A stretch of DNA of 24,853 bases from Chitinophagales bacterium (GTDB lineage: Bacteria > Bacteroidota > Bacteroidia > Chitinophagales > Chitinophagaceae), in the NCBI GenBank assembly GCA_025355935.1, contig JANXYS010000275.1, positions 1-24,853 on the forward strand. Reading direction: 5' to 3'. Positions 7,312 through 16,015 of this stretch are shown here, in pieces. Made by a program: the position numbers and the translations under genes. Below the pieces are notes generated by a model. That model did no database searches. It saw only the letters and a program-made list of their open reading frames with translations, and was not told where the DNA came from. Numbering within the stretch: position 1 is the stretch's first letter; every line of letters begins with the position of its first letter.

Positions 7312-9981
7312 ATGGAACTTTCGAAGAATTTTGAACCGCAAGCAATCGATGATAAATGGTACAAACACTGGCTGGATAAACAGTACTTTAAAAGTGTGCC
7401 TGACAGCCGCGAGGCGTATACAATCGTAATGCCGCCACCAAATGTAACAGGGGTATTGCATATGGGTCATGCACTCAACAATACAATTCAGGATATTTTG
7501 ATTCGTCGCGCCAGGATGGAAGGAAAGAATACATGCTGGATACCCGGAACCGACCATGCTTCAATTGCAACTGAGGCGAAGGTTGTCGCTATGTTGCGGG
7601 AGAGAGGAATAATCAAATCATCACTTACACGCGAGGAATTTTTAGCCTATGCCTGGGAGTGGAAGGAAAAATATGGTGGTATCATTCTTCAGCAACTTAA
7701 AAAATTAGGTTGCAGTCTCGATTGGGACCGCACTGCCTTTACCATGGATAAAGATTACTACGCTTCTGTTGTTAAGATCTTCATTGACCTGTTTAATAAG
7801 GGTCTGATCTATCGTGGCAAAAGGATGGTTAACTGGGATCCGGTGAGTCTTACGGCCTTGAGTGACGAGGAAGTGATTTTTAAAGACGTTGATTCAAAAT
7901 TATATTATGTCAATTACCTGCTAACCGACGGAAGACCGGGCATCACGGTAGCGACTACCCGCCCTGAAACAATTTTAGGCGATGTTGCTATTTGTGTAAG
8001 TCCTGCCGATGAAAGATACTCTTCACTGATAGGTAAAGAGGTAATTGTTCCCATCATAAACAGGAAAATTCCAATTATTGCAGATGATTATGTAACGGCT
8101 GATTTCGGAACAGGAGCGTTGAAAATCACGCCTGCTCACGACAAGAACGATCATACCATCGGCCTTAAGCATAAGTTGAAAGCAATTGATACTCTGGATC
8201 TGTCAGGCAAATTCACGGCGGCTGAATTGGAGGAAGATCATCCGGGAGAACAGGTACTTTCTTATGAAGGAATGGATCGCTTTGCACTAAGAAAGAAAAT
8301 TACTGAAGATATTGCGACTTTAGGTCAACTGGAAAAAATAGAGGAGTACAAGGGACAGGTAGGGACAAGCGAGCGAACTGGCGCAGTAATCGAAAGCAAA
8401 CTTTCTATGCAGTGGTTTATAGATATGCAGGCTTTTATGAAAAAGAATCCTCAGTCGCTTTCTGCTGTGATGGATGACAGTATAAGATTCCACCCAGCTA
8501 AAGCAAAAAATACCTACAACCATTGGCTCGAAAATATTAAGGACTGGTGTATTAGTCGCCAGCTTTGGTGGGGCCAGCGCATTCCCGCCTGGTACGACAC
8601 TGCCGGAAACATTTATGTTTCAGAAACAGAAATGGAGGCCCGTGAACAAGCAATAAAAAGAAATTCTGCCTTCGCGGAAAATTCTGTTCTTCGCCAGGAC
8701 GAGGATGTGCTTGACACTTGGTTTTCTTCCTGGCTATGGCCGATGGAAGTGTTTAAAGGAATCAGTAACCCGGGGAATGAGGACGTGAAATATTATTACC
8801 CAACGACCACGCTTGTTACCGGGCAGGATATTATTTTCTTTTGGGTAGCCAGAATGGTTATGGCAGGCTATGAGTACAGCAGCGTAGCTCCATTCAGGGA
8901 CGTTTACTTTACAGGGATGGTAAGAGATAAACAAGGTCGGAAGATGAGTAAACAATTGGGAAATTCACCCGACCTTTTAGGGCTTATAGATCATTATGGT
9001 GCTGACGCAACACGTTTCGGTGTAATGATCGCGTCTCCCGCCGGAAATGATATATTATTTGATGAATCGTCATTAGAACAGGGCCGGAATTTCAATAATA
9101 AGTTATGGAATGCACTAAAGCTCCTAAAAATGTGGGAGGGAAGGCAGGCCGCCTCAGCTACAGCTAGTGCAGAAGGAGAACATGATTTGTTTGCAATTCG
9201 ATGGTTCCGTCAACGATTGAACCAGGTGGGATGCGAGGTAGCGGACCTTATGTTGCAGTTCAGGCTGAGTGAAGCACTGAAAGTTATTTACTCATTGATA
9301 TGGGATGATTTCTGTAGCTGGTATCTTGAATGGGCAAAACCAGGATTCGAACAGCCAATTGACCAATTAATTTATCAAACTACTGTTGACTTTTTTTCGG
9401 AGTTGATGCTACTTTTGCATCCATTCATGCCGTTTATTACTGAAGAGATTTACCACCAGCTTGAAGAGCGCGATGATGATATTTGTAACAAACAAATTAT
9501 TACGTATAATGGTATGGAGAAAGACCTTTTAGCCACAGGTGACCTGTTAAAAGCAGCCGTAACCAGCTTAAGAGACGCGCGAAACAAACAGCAACTAAAG
9601 CCAAAAGAGCAAATTGTGTTGCACGTGCAGGCTGAAAATGAAAACACTTACAAGACAATCGAGCACTTGTTGGTTAAACAAGTTAATGCATCTTCCCTCA
9701 ATTATACCCGCGAAGCAGTAGCAGGCTCCATCGGTATAGTAATGGGTAAAGACAAATTCTATATTGAAACAACTTCACCCTTCGATAGCAGCGCCCAGAA
9801 AGAGAACCTGGTAAAAGAACTCAATCACCTCCAGTCATTTTTAATTGCGATAGAAAAAAAACTTGGGAACCAACAATTTTTGCAGAATGCAAAGCCCGAC
9901 GTTCTTATGATGGAGCAAAAGAAAAAATCAGACGCAGAAGTAAAAATAAAATTAATCGGGGAAACCCTGTTAACCCTGTGA
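7312..9981 (+). CDS. valS: Valine--tRNA ligase
   Basis: ValRS charges tRNA-Val in the cytoplasm. The 889-residue length is typical. Class I signatures are clear: MPPPNVTGVLHMGH (HIGH box at residues 50-53), WIPGTDHASIATE, an editing domain with ATTRPETILGDVAI, GTGALKITPAHD, WCISRQLWWGQRIPAW, and RKMSKQLGNSPD, where the KMSKS loop at 544-548 reads KMSKQ. The anticodon-binding region follows (WSSWLWP earlier; SWYLEWAKP and FMPFITEEIYHQL later). The tail is a coiled-coil arm (residues about 820-889, KENLVKELNHLQSF onward). Its tRNA substrates sit 5.8 kb away at 1439-1642, probably by coincidence. A minus-7 box and AGGA site precede it. Confidence 0.98.
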   Translation: MELSKNFEPQAIDDKWYKHWLDKQYFKSVPDSREAYTIVMPPPNVTGVLHMGHALNNTIQDILIRRARMEGKNTCWIPGTDHASIATEAKVVAMLRERGIIKSSLTREEFLAYAWEWKEKYGGIILQQLKKLGCSLDWDRTAFTMDKDYYASVVKIFIDLFNKGLIYRGKRMVNWDPVSLTALSDEEVIFKDVDSKLYYVNYLLTDGRPGITVATTRPETILGDVAICVSPADERYSSLIGKEVIVPIINRKIPIIADDYVTADFGTGALKITPAHDKNDHTIGLKHKLKAIDTLDLSGKFTAAELEEDHPGEQVLSYEGMDRFALRKKITEDIATLGQLEKIEEYKGQVGTSERTGAVIESKLSMQWFIDMQAFMKKNPQSLSAVMDDSIRFHPAKAKNTYNHWLENIKDWCISRQLWWGQRIPAWYDTAGNIYVSETEMEAREQAIKRNSAFAENSVLRQDEDVLDTWFSSWLWPMEVFKGISNPGNEDVKYYYPTTTLVTGQDIIFFWVARMVMAGYEYSSVAPFRDVYFTGMVRDKQGRKMSKQLGNSPDLLGLIDHYGADATRFGVMIASPAGNDILFDESSLEQGRNFNNKLWNALKLLKMWEGRQAASATASAEGEHDLFAIRWFRQRLNQVGCEVADLMLQFRLSEALKVIYSLIWDDFCSWYLEWAKPGFEQPIDQLIYQTTVDFFSELMLLLHPFMPFITEEIYHQLEERDDDICNKQIITYNGMEKDLLATGDLLKAAVTSLRDARNKQQLKPKEQIVLHVQAENENTYKTIEHLLVKQVNASSLNYTREAVAGSIGIVMGKDKFYIETTSPFDSSAQKENLVKELNHLQSFLIAIEKKLGNQQFLQNAKPDVLMMEQKKKSDAEVKIKLIGETLLTL

Positions 9982-10057
9982 TATTACATAGTTGTTAAAG
10001 TGTGAGCGAGACAATTTTGTTTTGGTAAATTCGTTTACGAACAGACAATAAAAGACA

Positions 10058-10531
10058 ATGAAATACAAATATTTCCTTATTGCCATCTCTCTTCTTCTTG
10101 CTGAAATGCAGGTTATAGCGCAGAAGAAACCAACTGCCCGGAAAACCACAATTATAAAATATAAAATTCCTAAAATGAGTACACTGCTTGGAGCCTATAA
10201 GGATTCTATAGCATTACCCGTTGCGGAAGTTTTGACTATAATCGGCCAGCCACTGAAGATTATTGATGTAAACCAACAGGTGTACAGCATTACCAACATG
10301 CAATTCCTCTACAGAAAAAGAGTAGTTTCCGAAACGGAAGATGGTAAGGCTATACCTGCAGTAAGTGTTGTATCACAATCCTTTAAAATCACGCCTCTTC
10401 CGGAAACATGGCTCTCCTCTATTCGTGAACAATTAAAAAAGGGTGAAGAACTTTACTTCTTTGATATTATAGTTAAGGATACTAAAGGACATATATTATA
10501 CGCTCCCAATTTAAAAATTTCTATTCTCTAA
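10058..10531 (+). CDS. Small exported hypothetical protein, 157 aa
   Basis: The N-terminus is a typical signal peptide: MKYKYF, then a hydrophobic stretch (LIAISLLLAEMQV) and a likely cleavage after VIAQ near residue 22. The mature part is basic, then mixed beta-like sequence: LPVAEVLTIIGQPLKI, SITNMQFLYRKR and, near the end, YFFDIIVKDTKGHILYAP. The last block faintly recalls the C-terminal part of gliding-motility protein GldM, but that likeness is too weak for a name. The TAA overlaps the next ATG by one base (TAATG), so it is translationally coupled to the GNAT gene downstream. TAAATTCG at 10026-10033 is a possible minus-7 box. Confidence 0.8.
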   Translation: MKYKYFLIAISLLLAEMQVIAQKKPTARKTTIIKYKIPKMSTLLGAYKDSIALPVAEVLTIIGQPLKIIDVNQQVYSITNMQFLYRKRVVSETEDGKAIPAVSVVSQSFKITPLPETWLSSIREQLKKGEELYFFDIIVKDTKGHILYAPNLKISIL

Positions 10532-11079
10532 TGCTTGTAGTAAAATATGCCGGGAAGACAGACTTGGTAGTAGTGAAGGATCTTGCCCACTTTATTTGGC
10601 CTATAACATATACAGGAATTATAAGTTCGGAGCAGATTGGTTATATGCTTGAGCAGATGTATAGTCTTGAAGTTCTGGAGTTACAGTTGAATCAAAAACA
10701 GCAATTCGTTGTTTTGTACGAATCTGGTCGGGCTGTGGGGTTCGCTTCTTTTGGAGTAAAACAAAATGCAAGCGAGCAGGTTTACCGCTTAAATAAACTT
10801 TATATATTGCCCGCAGAACAAGGTCACGGAGCTGGAAAATTCCTGCTCGATTTTGTGTTGCAGGCAGTATCTAATCTCGGCGGTAGTGGGCTTGAACTAA
10901 ATGTAAACAAGCAAAACCCCGCCCGTAACTTTTACGCTCGCAATGGCTTCCAGGTTATTCGTGAAGAGGTACTTGATATTGGCAATGGGTATGTAATGGA
11001 CGATTACGTTATGCACCGAACCATTTCCCTTGCAGCAAGTGATCAGACTAGTCAACAGCAAAATCTACCTTCATCGTAA
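10531..11079 (+). CDS. GNAT family N-acetyltransferase
   Basis: A GNAT fold acetyltransferase of 182 residues that transfers acetyl from acetyl-CoA to an amine; the substrate is unknown. The acetyl-CoA loop is visible as PAEQGHGAGKFLLDFV (Q-x-x-G-x-G/A pattern) after the beta strand YRLNKLYILP. The motif LELNVNKQNPARNFYARNGFQV is the usual C-terminal block. Its ATG overlaps the stop of the exported protein by one base, so they form an operon. The last 11 codons overlap, in antisense, the end of the SIMPL gene (32 shared bases). The final residues (SDQTSQQQNLPSS) look like an unstructured tail created by that overlap. Confidence 0.92.
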   Translation: MLVVKYAGKTDLVVVKDLAHFIWPITYTGIISSEQIGYMLEQMYSLEVLELQLNQKQQFVVLYESGRAVGFASFGVKQNASEQVYRLNKLYILPAEQGHGAGKFLLDFVLQAVSNLGGSGLELNVNKQNPARNFYARNGFQVIREEVLDIGNGYVMDDYVMHRTISLAASDQTSQQQNLPSS

Positions 11080-11779
11080 TTGATGCAGTTTTATTTTTAT
11101 TACTTGTATTAAACGCTCCGCCATAGCTGTAATCTTCATTACTATTTTGCCCGGTGATCTGGAATACCCCCATAATGGCCTTACGTATACTACCAAGAGA
11201 GCCACCCGTATTTTCTGCAATCGTTTTAGCCCGAAGTTTTGCATCAGCACTCGCCTTTGCAAGAAGATCGATTTTCAGTTCCGATAGTTTGGTATAATAG
11301 TAAGCAGGAGATGTTGAATTCATTTCAATCCCTGATTGTATCAACTCAGTAACCTCCCTGGATATTTTTTCTACTTTAGCGATGTCCCTGGAATCAACCG
11401 TTACATTTTGTTTCAGGTTATAACCAGTAAAATCGCTTCCTATTTGTTTTCCAGCCCCATCAAACCTGGTAGTAAATTCCTTATCAATATTAATCGCAGA
11501 AACAACCATTTCATTTTCGGCTACTCCTTTTTCTTTCAGGTAAGATTTGATTCTCGATTCATCTTCTTTGAGTGCTGCATACGCGGCCTTGAGGTCAAGA
11601 TCTTTACGAGTATAGTTGCCTGTCCACACAATCTGGTCACTAATAAAATCTTTTTCGGCAGACCCGGTTACCGTGATGTTTTCCGCGGTTTTAAATTTAT
11701 ACTTATAAGAATTTCCGATGATTAAAACGGCTATAACCAGGGCTATTGCCGCAATAATCACGCTTATATAATATTTCAT
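11048..11779 (-). CDS. SIMPL domain (DUF541) protein, membrane anchored
   Basis: A 243-residue protein with an N-terminal transmembrane or signal anchor (about residues 4-24, ISVIIAAIALVIAVLIIGN). The SIMPL/DUF541 domain then begins at ENITVTGSAEKDFISDQIVW. Further family-like blocks are LKQNVTVDSRDIAKV, the segment LLAKASADAKLRAKTIAENTGG, and the closing TASITMKVDFAVD. The family is usually periplasmic or surface exposed; its biochemical role is poorly known. The ATG at 11779 has no clear Shine-Dalgarno site. Its tail overlaps the converging GNAT gene. Confidence 0.9.
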   Translation of the reverse strand: MKYYISVIIAAIALVIAVLIIGNSYKYKFKTAENITVTGSAEKDFISDQIVWTGNYTRKDLDLKAAYAALKEDESRIKSYLKEKGVAENEMVVSAINIDKEFTTRFDGAGKQIGSDFTGYNLKQNVTVDSRDIAKVEKISREVTELIQSGIEMNSTSPAYYYTKLSELKIDLLAKASADAKLRAKTIAENTGGSLGSIRKAIMGVFQITGQNSNEDYSYGGAFNTSNKNKTASITMKVDFAVD

Positions 11780-11844
11780 TGAAGAGTTAATTTAAATTAA
11801 ATGTACAAAAAAATAGGCCTGGCATAAATTTTTAAAATGATAAA

Positions 11845-12345
11845 TTAGAAAATCAACTGGTGTGTTTCTTTTACAATACCCATTACAAATACACTTTGCT
11901 GATGTCCCATATTTTCAATCTGTCCAAGTTTATTTACATGAAAATCATAATAAGCGTTCATGTCTTCGGCTACCACCTTTAACATGAAATCGAATTCACC
12001 ACTTATGGTATAACATTCTATCACCTCATGTAATTCATTAATGGTTTTTATAAACTGCACTCCGGCATTCTTACTATGCTGACGAAGCGATACATAGCAA
12101 ATAACCATCAAACCTTTTTTAACTTTAGTATAGTCAAGAAGGGTCGCATATTGCTTTATCACTCCTGTTTGTTCGAGCCTCTTAATTCTTTCATGTACAG
12201 GAGTAGTACTAAGGTGAATCTTCTCAGATATTTCCTTTACCGTAATTCGTGCATTTTGCTGCAATAATTTAAGTATGGCCAGGTCAGCTTTATCGAGGTT
12301 GGGAACGGGTAAAGCAGTTTCTCCTTTTAGGGCAGATTTAATCAT
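11845..12345 (-). CDS. Lrp/AsnC family transcriptional regulator
   Basis: A 166-residue feast/famine regulator. After a non-conserved N-terminal extension of about 19 residues comes the winged helix-turn-helix (DLAILKLLQQNARITVKEIS, then LSTTPVHERIKRLEQTGVI, residues about 21-64). The RAM effector-binding/oligomerisation domain follows: VICYVSLRQH, ECYTISGEFDFMLKVVAEDM, and YYDFHVNKLGQIENMGHQQS. Members usually respond to amino acids. It is divergent from ahcY, with 123 bases between the two starts that hold an AT palindrome (12401-12414), so control of itself and of ahcY is a reasonable guess. Confidence 0.95.
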   Translation of the reverse strand: MIKSALKGETALPVPNLDKADLAILKLLQQNARITVKEISEKIHLSTTPVHERIKRLEQTGVIKQYATLLDYTKVKKGLMVICYVSLRQHSKNAGVQFIKTINELHEVIECYTISGEFDFMLKVVAEDMNAYYDFHVNKLGQIENMGHQQSVFVMGIVKETHQLIF

Positions 12346-12400
12346 GGCAATATAGGTTTATACCCTGCAAAATAACAAATATGTTCGTGGATGTACTAAA

Positions 12401-12414
12401 TTTAAATATTTAAA
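12401..12414. promoter_or_regulatory. 14-bp AT palindrome, candidate regulator site
   Basis: TTTAAATATTTAAA is a perfect 14-base palindrome in the gap between the divergent Lrp/AsnC gene and ahcY, 22 bases upstream of the ahcY minus-7 box. Lrp/AsnC sites are typically AT-rich palindromes of 13-15 bases, so it could be an operator. AT-rich palindromes also arise by chance in gaps like this one. Confidence 0.35.
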
Positions 12415-12436
12415 CAGAATTATATCCTATCCGATG

Positions 12437-12444
12437 TAAATTTG
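12437..12444 (+). promoter_or_regulatory. ahcY minus-7 box
   Basis: TAAATTTG matches TAnnTTTG exactly, 24 bases before the ahcY ATG at 12469, giving a short leader with no room for a riboswitch. No TTTG is found at the usual distance upstream; the AT palindrome lies there instead. Confidence 0.65.
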
Positions 12445-12468
12445 TATCCTAATTTAAAAATAACATTT

Positions 12469-13797
12469 ATGTCAACACTTACAGAAAGTGGAATTGATTT
12501 TTCACTGAAAAACAAAGTTGCAGATATCAGCCTTGCTGAATGGGGCCGCAAAGAGATTATGCTTGCTGAAGCAGAAATGCCAGGACTTATGAGTCTTCGC
12601 GAAGAGTATGGTGCGAGCCAGCCATTAAAAGGAGCTCGCATTGCAGGTTGTCTGCACATGACAATACAAACTGCTGTTTTAATTGAAACTTTAATTGCTC
12701 TTGGTGCAGAAGTTAAATGGAGCAGCTGTAATATATTTTCAACCCAGGACCAGGCAGCTGCGGCTATTGCTGCTGAAGGAATTGGCGTTTTTGCCTGGAA
12801 AGGCCAGAACCAGGAAGAAGCTGATTGGTGCATCGAACAGACTTTGTTCTTCGGTGCTGCTGATCGCCCGTTAAATATGATCCTTGATGATGGTGGTGAC
12901 CTTACCAATATTGTTTTTGACAAATACCCAGAGTTGGTTGCAAATATTAAGGGCCTGAGTGAAGAAACTACAACTGGTGTTCATCGTTTGTATGAAAGAA
13001 TGGCTGCTGGTACGTTACCAATTCCTGCAATCAATGTTAATGATAGCGTTACTAAGTCAAAGTTTGATAACAAGTATGGTTGTAAAGAAAGTTTAGTGGA
13101 TAGCATTCGTCGTGCTACCGACGTTATGATGGCAGGTAAAGTTGCTGTTGTTGGTGGTTATGGTGATGTTGGAAAAGGAAGTGCTGAAAGTTTACGTGGT
13201 GCCGGTGCTCGTGTTATTGTAACAGAGATCGATCCGATCTGTGCACTGCAAGCAGCGATGGACGGTTTTGAGGTCAAGAAAATGATTGATGCTGTTAAAG
13301 AAGCAGATATAATTGTTACAGCATCAGGATGCCGCGATCTTATCACTGCCGCTCACTTTAAATCAATGAAGGATAAAGCTATTGTTTGTAATATCGGTCA
13401 CTTCGATATTGAAATTGACATGGCGTGGTTGAATGAAAACTACGGCAGGACAAAAAATACTATAAAGCCACAGGTTGATCTTTATACAATTGAAGGAAAG
13501 GATGTGCTTGTTCTTGCTGAAGGCCGCCTGGTTAACCTGGGTTGTGCAACTGGCCACCCGAGCTTTGTAATGAGTAATTCATTTACTAACCAAACACTTG
13601 CCCAGCTTGAACTTTGGGTAAACACTGATAAATATGAAAACAAAGTATACGTTTTACCTAAGCATTTGGATGAGAAGGTAGCTCGTTTACACCTTTCGAA
13701 AATTGGCGTTGTATTAGAAGAGCTTACCACTGCGCAGTCTGAGTATTTAGGCGTTGCGAAAGAAGGACCCTTTAAGTCTGAAATGTACAGGTATTAA
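12469..13797 (+). CDS. ahcY: Adenosylhomocysteinase (SAH hydrolase)
   Basis: AhcY reversibly hydrolyses S-adenosylhomocysteine to adenosine and homocysteine using tightly bound NAD, clearing the product of methyltransferases. The protein is 442 residues from ATG 12469; the open frame continues 9 codons upstream from a TTG inside the promoter, so the ATG is the start. Motifs: GCLHMTIQTAVLIETL, NIFSTQDQAAAAI, LDDGGDLTN, ETTTGVHRLY, INVNDSVTKSKFDN, the NAD loop GKVAVVGGYGDVGKGSA, IVCNIGHFDIEID, NLGCATGHPSFVMSNSF, and the C-terminal FKSEMYRY that completes the partner's active site. Codon use is strongly biased to simple AT-rich codons compared with neighbours, as in a highly expressed gene. It is followed by a strong terminator. 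Confidence 0.98.
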   Translation: MSTLTESGIDFSLKNKVADISLAEWGRKEIMLAEAEMPGLMSLREEYGASQPLKGARIAGCLHMTIQTAVLIETLIALGAEVKWSSCNIFSTQDQAAAAIAAEGIGVFAWKGQNQEEADWCIEQTLFFGAADRPLNMILDDGGDLTNIVFDKYPELVANIKGLSEETTTGVHRLYERMAAGTLPIPAINVNDSVTKSKFDNKYGCKESLVDSIRRATDVMMAGKVAVVGGYGDVGKGSAESLRGAGARVIVTEIDPICALQAAMDGFEVKKMIDAVKEADIIVTASGCRDLITAAHFKSMKDKAIVCNIGHFDIEIDMAWLNENYGRTKNTIKPQVDLYTIEGKDVLVLAEGRLVNLGCATGHPSFVMSNSFTNQTLAQLELWVNTDKYENKVYVLPKHLDEKVARLHLSKIGVVLEELTTAQSEYLGVAKEGPFKSEMYRY

Positions 13798-13824
13798 TTT
13801 CCTATGATGTTCAATGTTATATTC

Positions 13825-13853
13825 AAAACCCGCTCTTTCAAGGCGGGTTTTTT
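13825..13853 (+). terminator. Rho-independent terminator after ahcY
   Basis: AAAACCCGC (13825-13833) pairs with GCGGGTTTT (13843-13851) around a 9-base loop, running into six T's. It lies 27 bases past the ahcY stop. Confidence 0.88.
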
Positions 13854-14028
13854 CATAGTAATAATCCGTTCATGGTCAGGCTGCAATTACATCAAGGCGC
13901 ATCATGGTTAAAAATATAAATTTCTTTAAATTAATGAGCAAACACGTAAATCTCGAGGGCTTTTCATGGCATCATTGTTGGGTAACTTCAACGATAAAAA
14001 ACTGTGATTCTCACTAAATAAAGACAGC

Positions 14029-14343
14029 ATGCTAATTGAAATTAATACAGATAAAAACATTGAGAGCAGCGAAGGACTAATAGTTCATTTCACCGATACA
14101 ATTAATCATTCTTTGAGTCGATTTGATGAGCTGATTACACGAATTGAAGTTCACCTTAGTGATGAAAATGGGAGTAAAGAAGGGGGTGATGATAAACGTT
14201 GCCTGTTAGAGGCAAGACTAAAAGGCCTCGCTCCCATTGCCGTTACAAATCATGCGGCAACTGTGCACCAGGCGGTAAAAGGCGCGGCTGACAAACTGCA
14301 TCATGCGTTGGAAAAAGTGATTGGTCAGAAAGCCCATCACTAA
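14029..14343 (+). CDS. HPF/RaiA family ribosome-associated protein
   Basis: A 104-residue protein with the beta-alpha-beta-beta-beta-alpha pattern of ribosome hibernation factors: an early helix (LIVHFTDTINHSLSRF), a strand ITRIEVHLSDENG, an acidic insert (KEGGDDKRCLLEARLKG), and a C-terminal helix ATVHQAVKGAADKLHHALEK. Short members bind the small ribosomal subunit near the decoding centre in stationary phase; here this is inferred from family likeness. It lacks the long C-terminal dimerisation domain of long HPF. It stands alone between two intrinsic terminators (13825 and 14364), so it is its own transcription unit. Confidence 0.85.
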   Translation: MLIEINTDKNIESSEGLIVHFTDTINHSLSRFDELITRIEVHLSDENGSKEGGDDKRCLLEARLKGLAPIAVTNHAATVHQAVKGAADKLHHALEKVIGQKAHH

Positions 14344-14363
14344 AGTATAATAAAAATAAATAA

Positions 14364-14405
14364 GCCGGGAGAATACGCTGTATAACTGTGCTCCCGGCCT
14401 TTTTA
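14364..14405 (+). terminator. Rho-independent terminator after the HPF-like gene
   Basis: GCCGGGAG (14364-14371) pairs with CTCCCGGC (14391-14398) with a 19-base loop, followed by CTTTTTATT. It starts 21 bases past the stop at 14343. Confidence 0.88.
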
Positions 14406-14473
14406 TTCCAATATTGAAGTAAAAAAACTTTTGCATGCTTTAATTTGTTTAAAGGCGAAACAATCGGGCTGAA

Positions 14474-15895
14474 ATGAAAATATTATTAACCGGCGCAACA
14501 GGCTATATAGCTCAACGCCTGCTTCCAGAGTTACTAAAAGATCATCACCACGTAACTTGTTGCGTACGGGATGAAAATCGTTTCGATCTGAGCCGGTTTG
14601 AAGACCCGGACATTTCTGTAGTACAGGTAAATTTTTTGCAGGAAGAGACGATGATTAATATTCCTGATGATATTGATATCGCTTACTACCTAATCCATTC
14701 CATGAGTACAAGGAGTGGTGATTTCGAAAAAATGGAAGCCATATCTGCTGAAAATTTCGTCAGACGAATCAACCAGACAAAGGTCAGGCAGGTAATTTAT
14801 CTTACCGGTATTACCAATGAGCAACATTTATCAAAACACTTAGCCTCGCGAAAAAAGGTCGAAGACATCCTCGCAAAGGGGAACTATGCGTTAACGGCAC
14901 TCAGGGCAGGTATTATCGTTGGTTCCGGCAGCGCCTCCTTTGAGATCATCCGCGACCTTGTTGAGAAACTTCCGGTGATGATCGCCCCGAGATGGCTGAA
15001 TACAAAAACCCAACCTATTGCCATAAGAGATGTAGTGAAATACCTGAAAGACGTCATCGACTTGCCCGAAGCGTGTAATAAAAGTTTTGATATAAGCAGT
15101 GGAGAAATTTTTACCTACAAGGAAATGCTCCAGCGTTTTGCGCGGATTCGGGGATTGAAGCGCAAAATCATTGTTCTACCTCTCCTTACTCCACGTGTTT
15201 CCTCGTACTGGCTATATTTTGTAACCAGCACCAGCTTTGCCCTTGCAAAGAATCTCGTAGACAGCATGAAGGTAGAAGTCATAGGCCGTCCCAACAATCT
15301 TGCTGCATTGTTGCACATAATTCCAACCCTTTACGACCAGGCTATCGAACTTGCATTTGTGAAAATTGAGAATGACCAGGTATTGAGCAGTTGGAAAGAT
15401 GCTCTTACCAGCAAGGTGTTTTACAAAGGTATGACGGCTCATCTGAATGTGCCAATAGAAGGTTGCTTTAAAGACTTCCGGAAAAAAAGGGTAAATAATC
15501 TGCAGGCGAGTTTGGATAAAATCTGGCGGATTGGCGGTACCACCGGTTGGTACTATGGAAAATGGTTGTGGAATGCCAGAGGTTTTATGGATAAGATCGT
15601 CGGCGGAGTCGGACTCAGGCGGGGTCGAAGAAGCCCCTCACAATTGTATGCTGGGGAGACACTCGATTTCTGGCGAGTATTAGTGGCGAGTAAACCGGAT
15701 AAAAGACTGCTGCTGTATGCCGAAATGAAGCTGCCTGGAGAGGCATGGCTCGAGTTCTGCATCAATGACAAAGATGAATTGGAGCAAACAGCAACATTTC
15801 GCCCGCTGGGGTTGAAAGGACGATTGTACTGGTACGCTGTATACCCGTTTCATGGATTTATTTTCGATGGGATGCTTAAAGAGTTATGCGCTTAA
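14474..15895 (+). CDS. Atypical SDR oxidoreductase with C-terminal DUF2867 domain
   Basis: The first 290 residues or so are an NAD(P)-binding Rossmann domain of the atypical/extended SDR type: MKILLTGATGYIAQRLLPEL with glycine motif GATGYIA (residues 7-13), then IDIAYYLIHSMS and QVIYLTGI, and a TALRAGIIVGSGSASFEIIRD segment typical of NmrA/YbjT-like members. The last 160 residues (from about ALTSKVFYKGMTAHLNVPIEG) match the DUF2867 pattern, including WYYGKWLWNARGFMDK, GVGLRRGRR and a closing YWYAVYPFHGFIF. The catalytic Tyr-Lys pair of classical SDRs is not obvious. Substrate unknown. It may share a transcript with the NamA-like gene 120 bases downstream, although a minus-7 box lies between them. 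Confidence 0.9.
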   Translation: MKILLTGATGYIAQRLLPELLKDHHHVTCCVRDENRFDLSRFEDPDISVVQVNFLQEETMINIPDDIDIAYYLIHSMSTRSGDFEKMEAISAENFVRRINQTKVRQVIYLTGITNEQHLSKHLASRKKVEDILAKGNYALTALRAGIIVGSGSASFEIIRDLVEKLPVMIAPRWLNTKTQPIAIRDVVKYLKDVIDLPEACNKSFDISSGEIFTYKEMLQRFARIRGLKRKIIVLPLLTPRVSSYWLYFVTSTSFALAKNLVDSMKVEVIGRPNNLAALLHIIPTLYDQAIELAFVKIENDQVLSSWKDALTSKVFYKGMTAHLNVPIEGCFKDFRKKRVNNLQASLDKIWRIGGTTGWYYGKWLWNARGFMDKIVGGVGLRRGRRSPSQLYAGETLDFWRVLVASKPDKRLLLYAEMKLPGEAWLEFCINDKDELEQTATFRPLGLKGRLYWYAVYPFHGFIFDGMLKELCA

Positions 15896-15970
15896 GACAC
15901 TAGTTTATGACTGAAAAACATTTCATGCTGCCGGAGTTAAAAACCCTCTTCCGAAATGAGTTTTGATACT

Positions 15971-15978
15971 TAATTTTG
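15971..15978 (+). promoter_or_regulatory. Possible minus-7 box of the NamA-like gene
   Basis: TAATTTTG matches TAnnTTTG exactly, 37 bases before the ATG at 16016. No minus-33 TTTG stands at the usual spacing, so this is a moderate call. Confidence 0.45.
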
Positions 15979-16015
15979 ATGAAACAATAACCTCTCAACA
16001 AATCTTATTTAAAAA

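Noticed and set aside
12420..12923. 167-codon antisense open frame over the start of ahcY
   Set aside because: ahcY is certain from its motifs, and the antisense frame is a product of its biased codon use.
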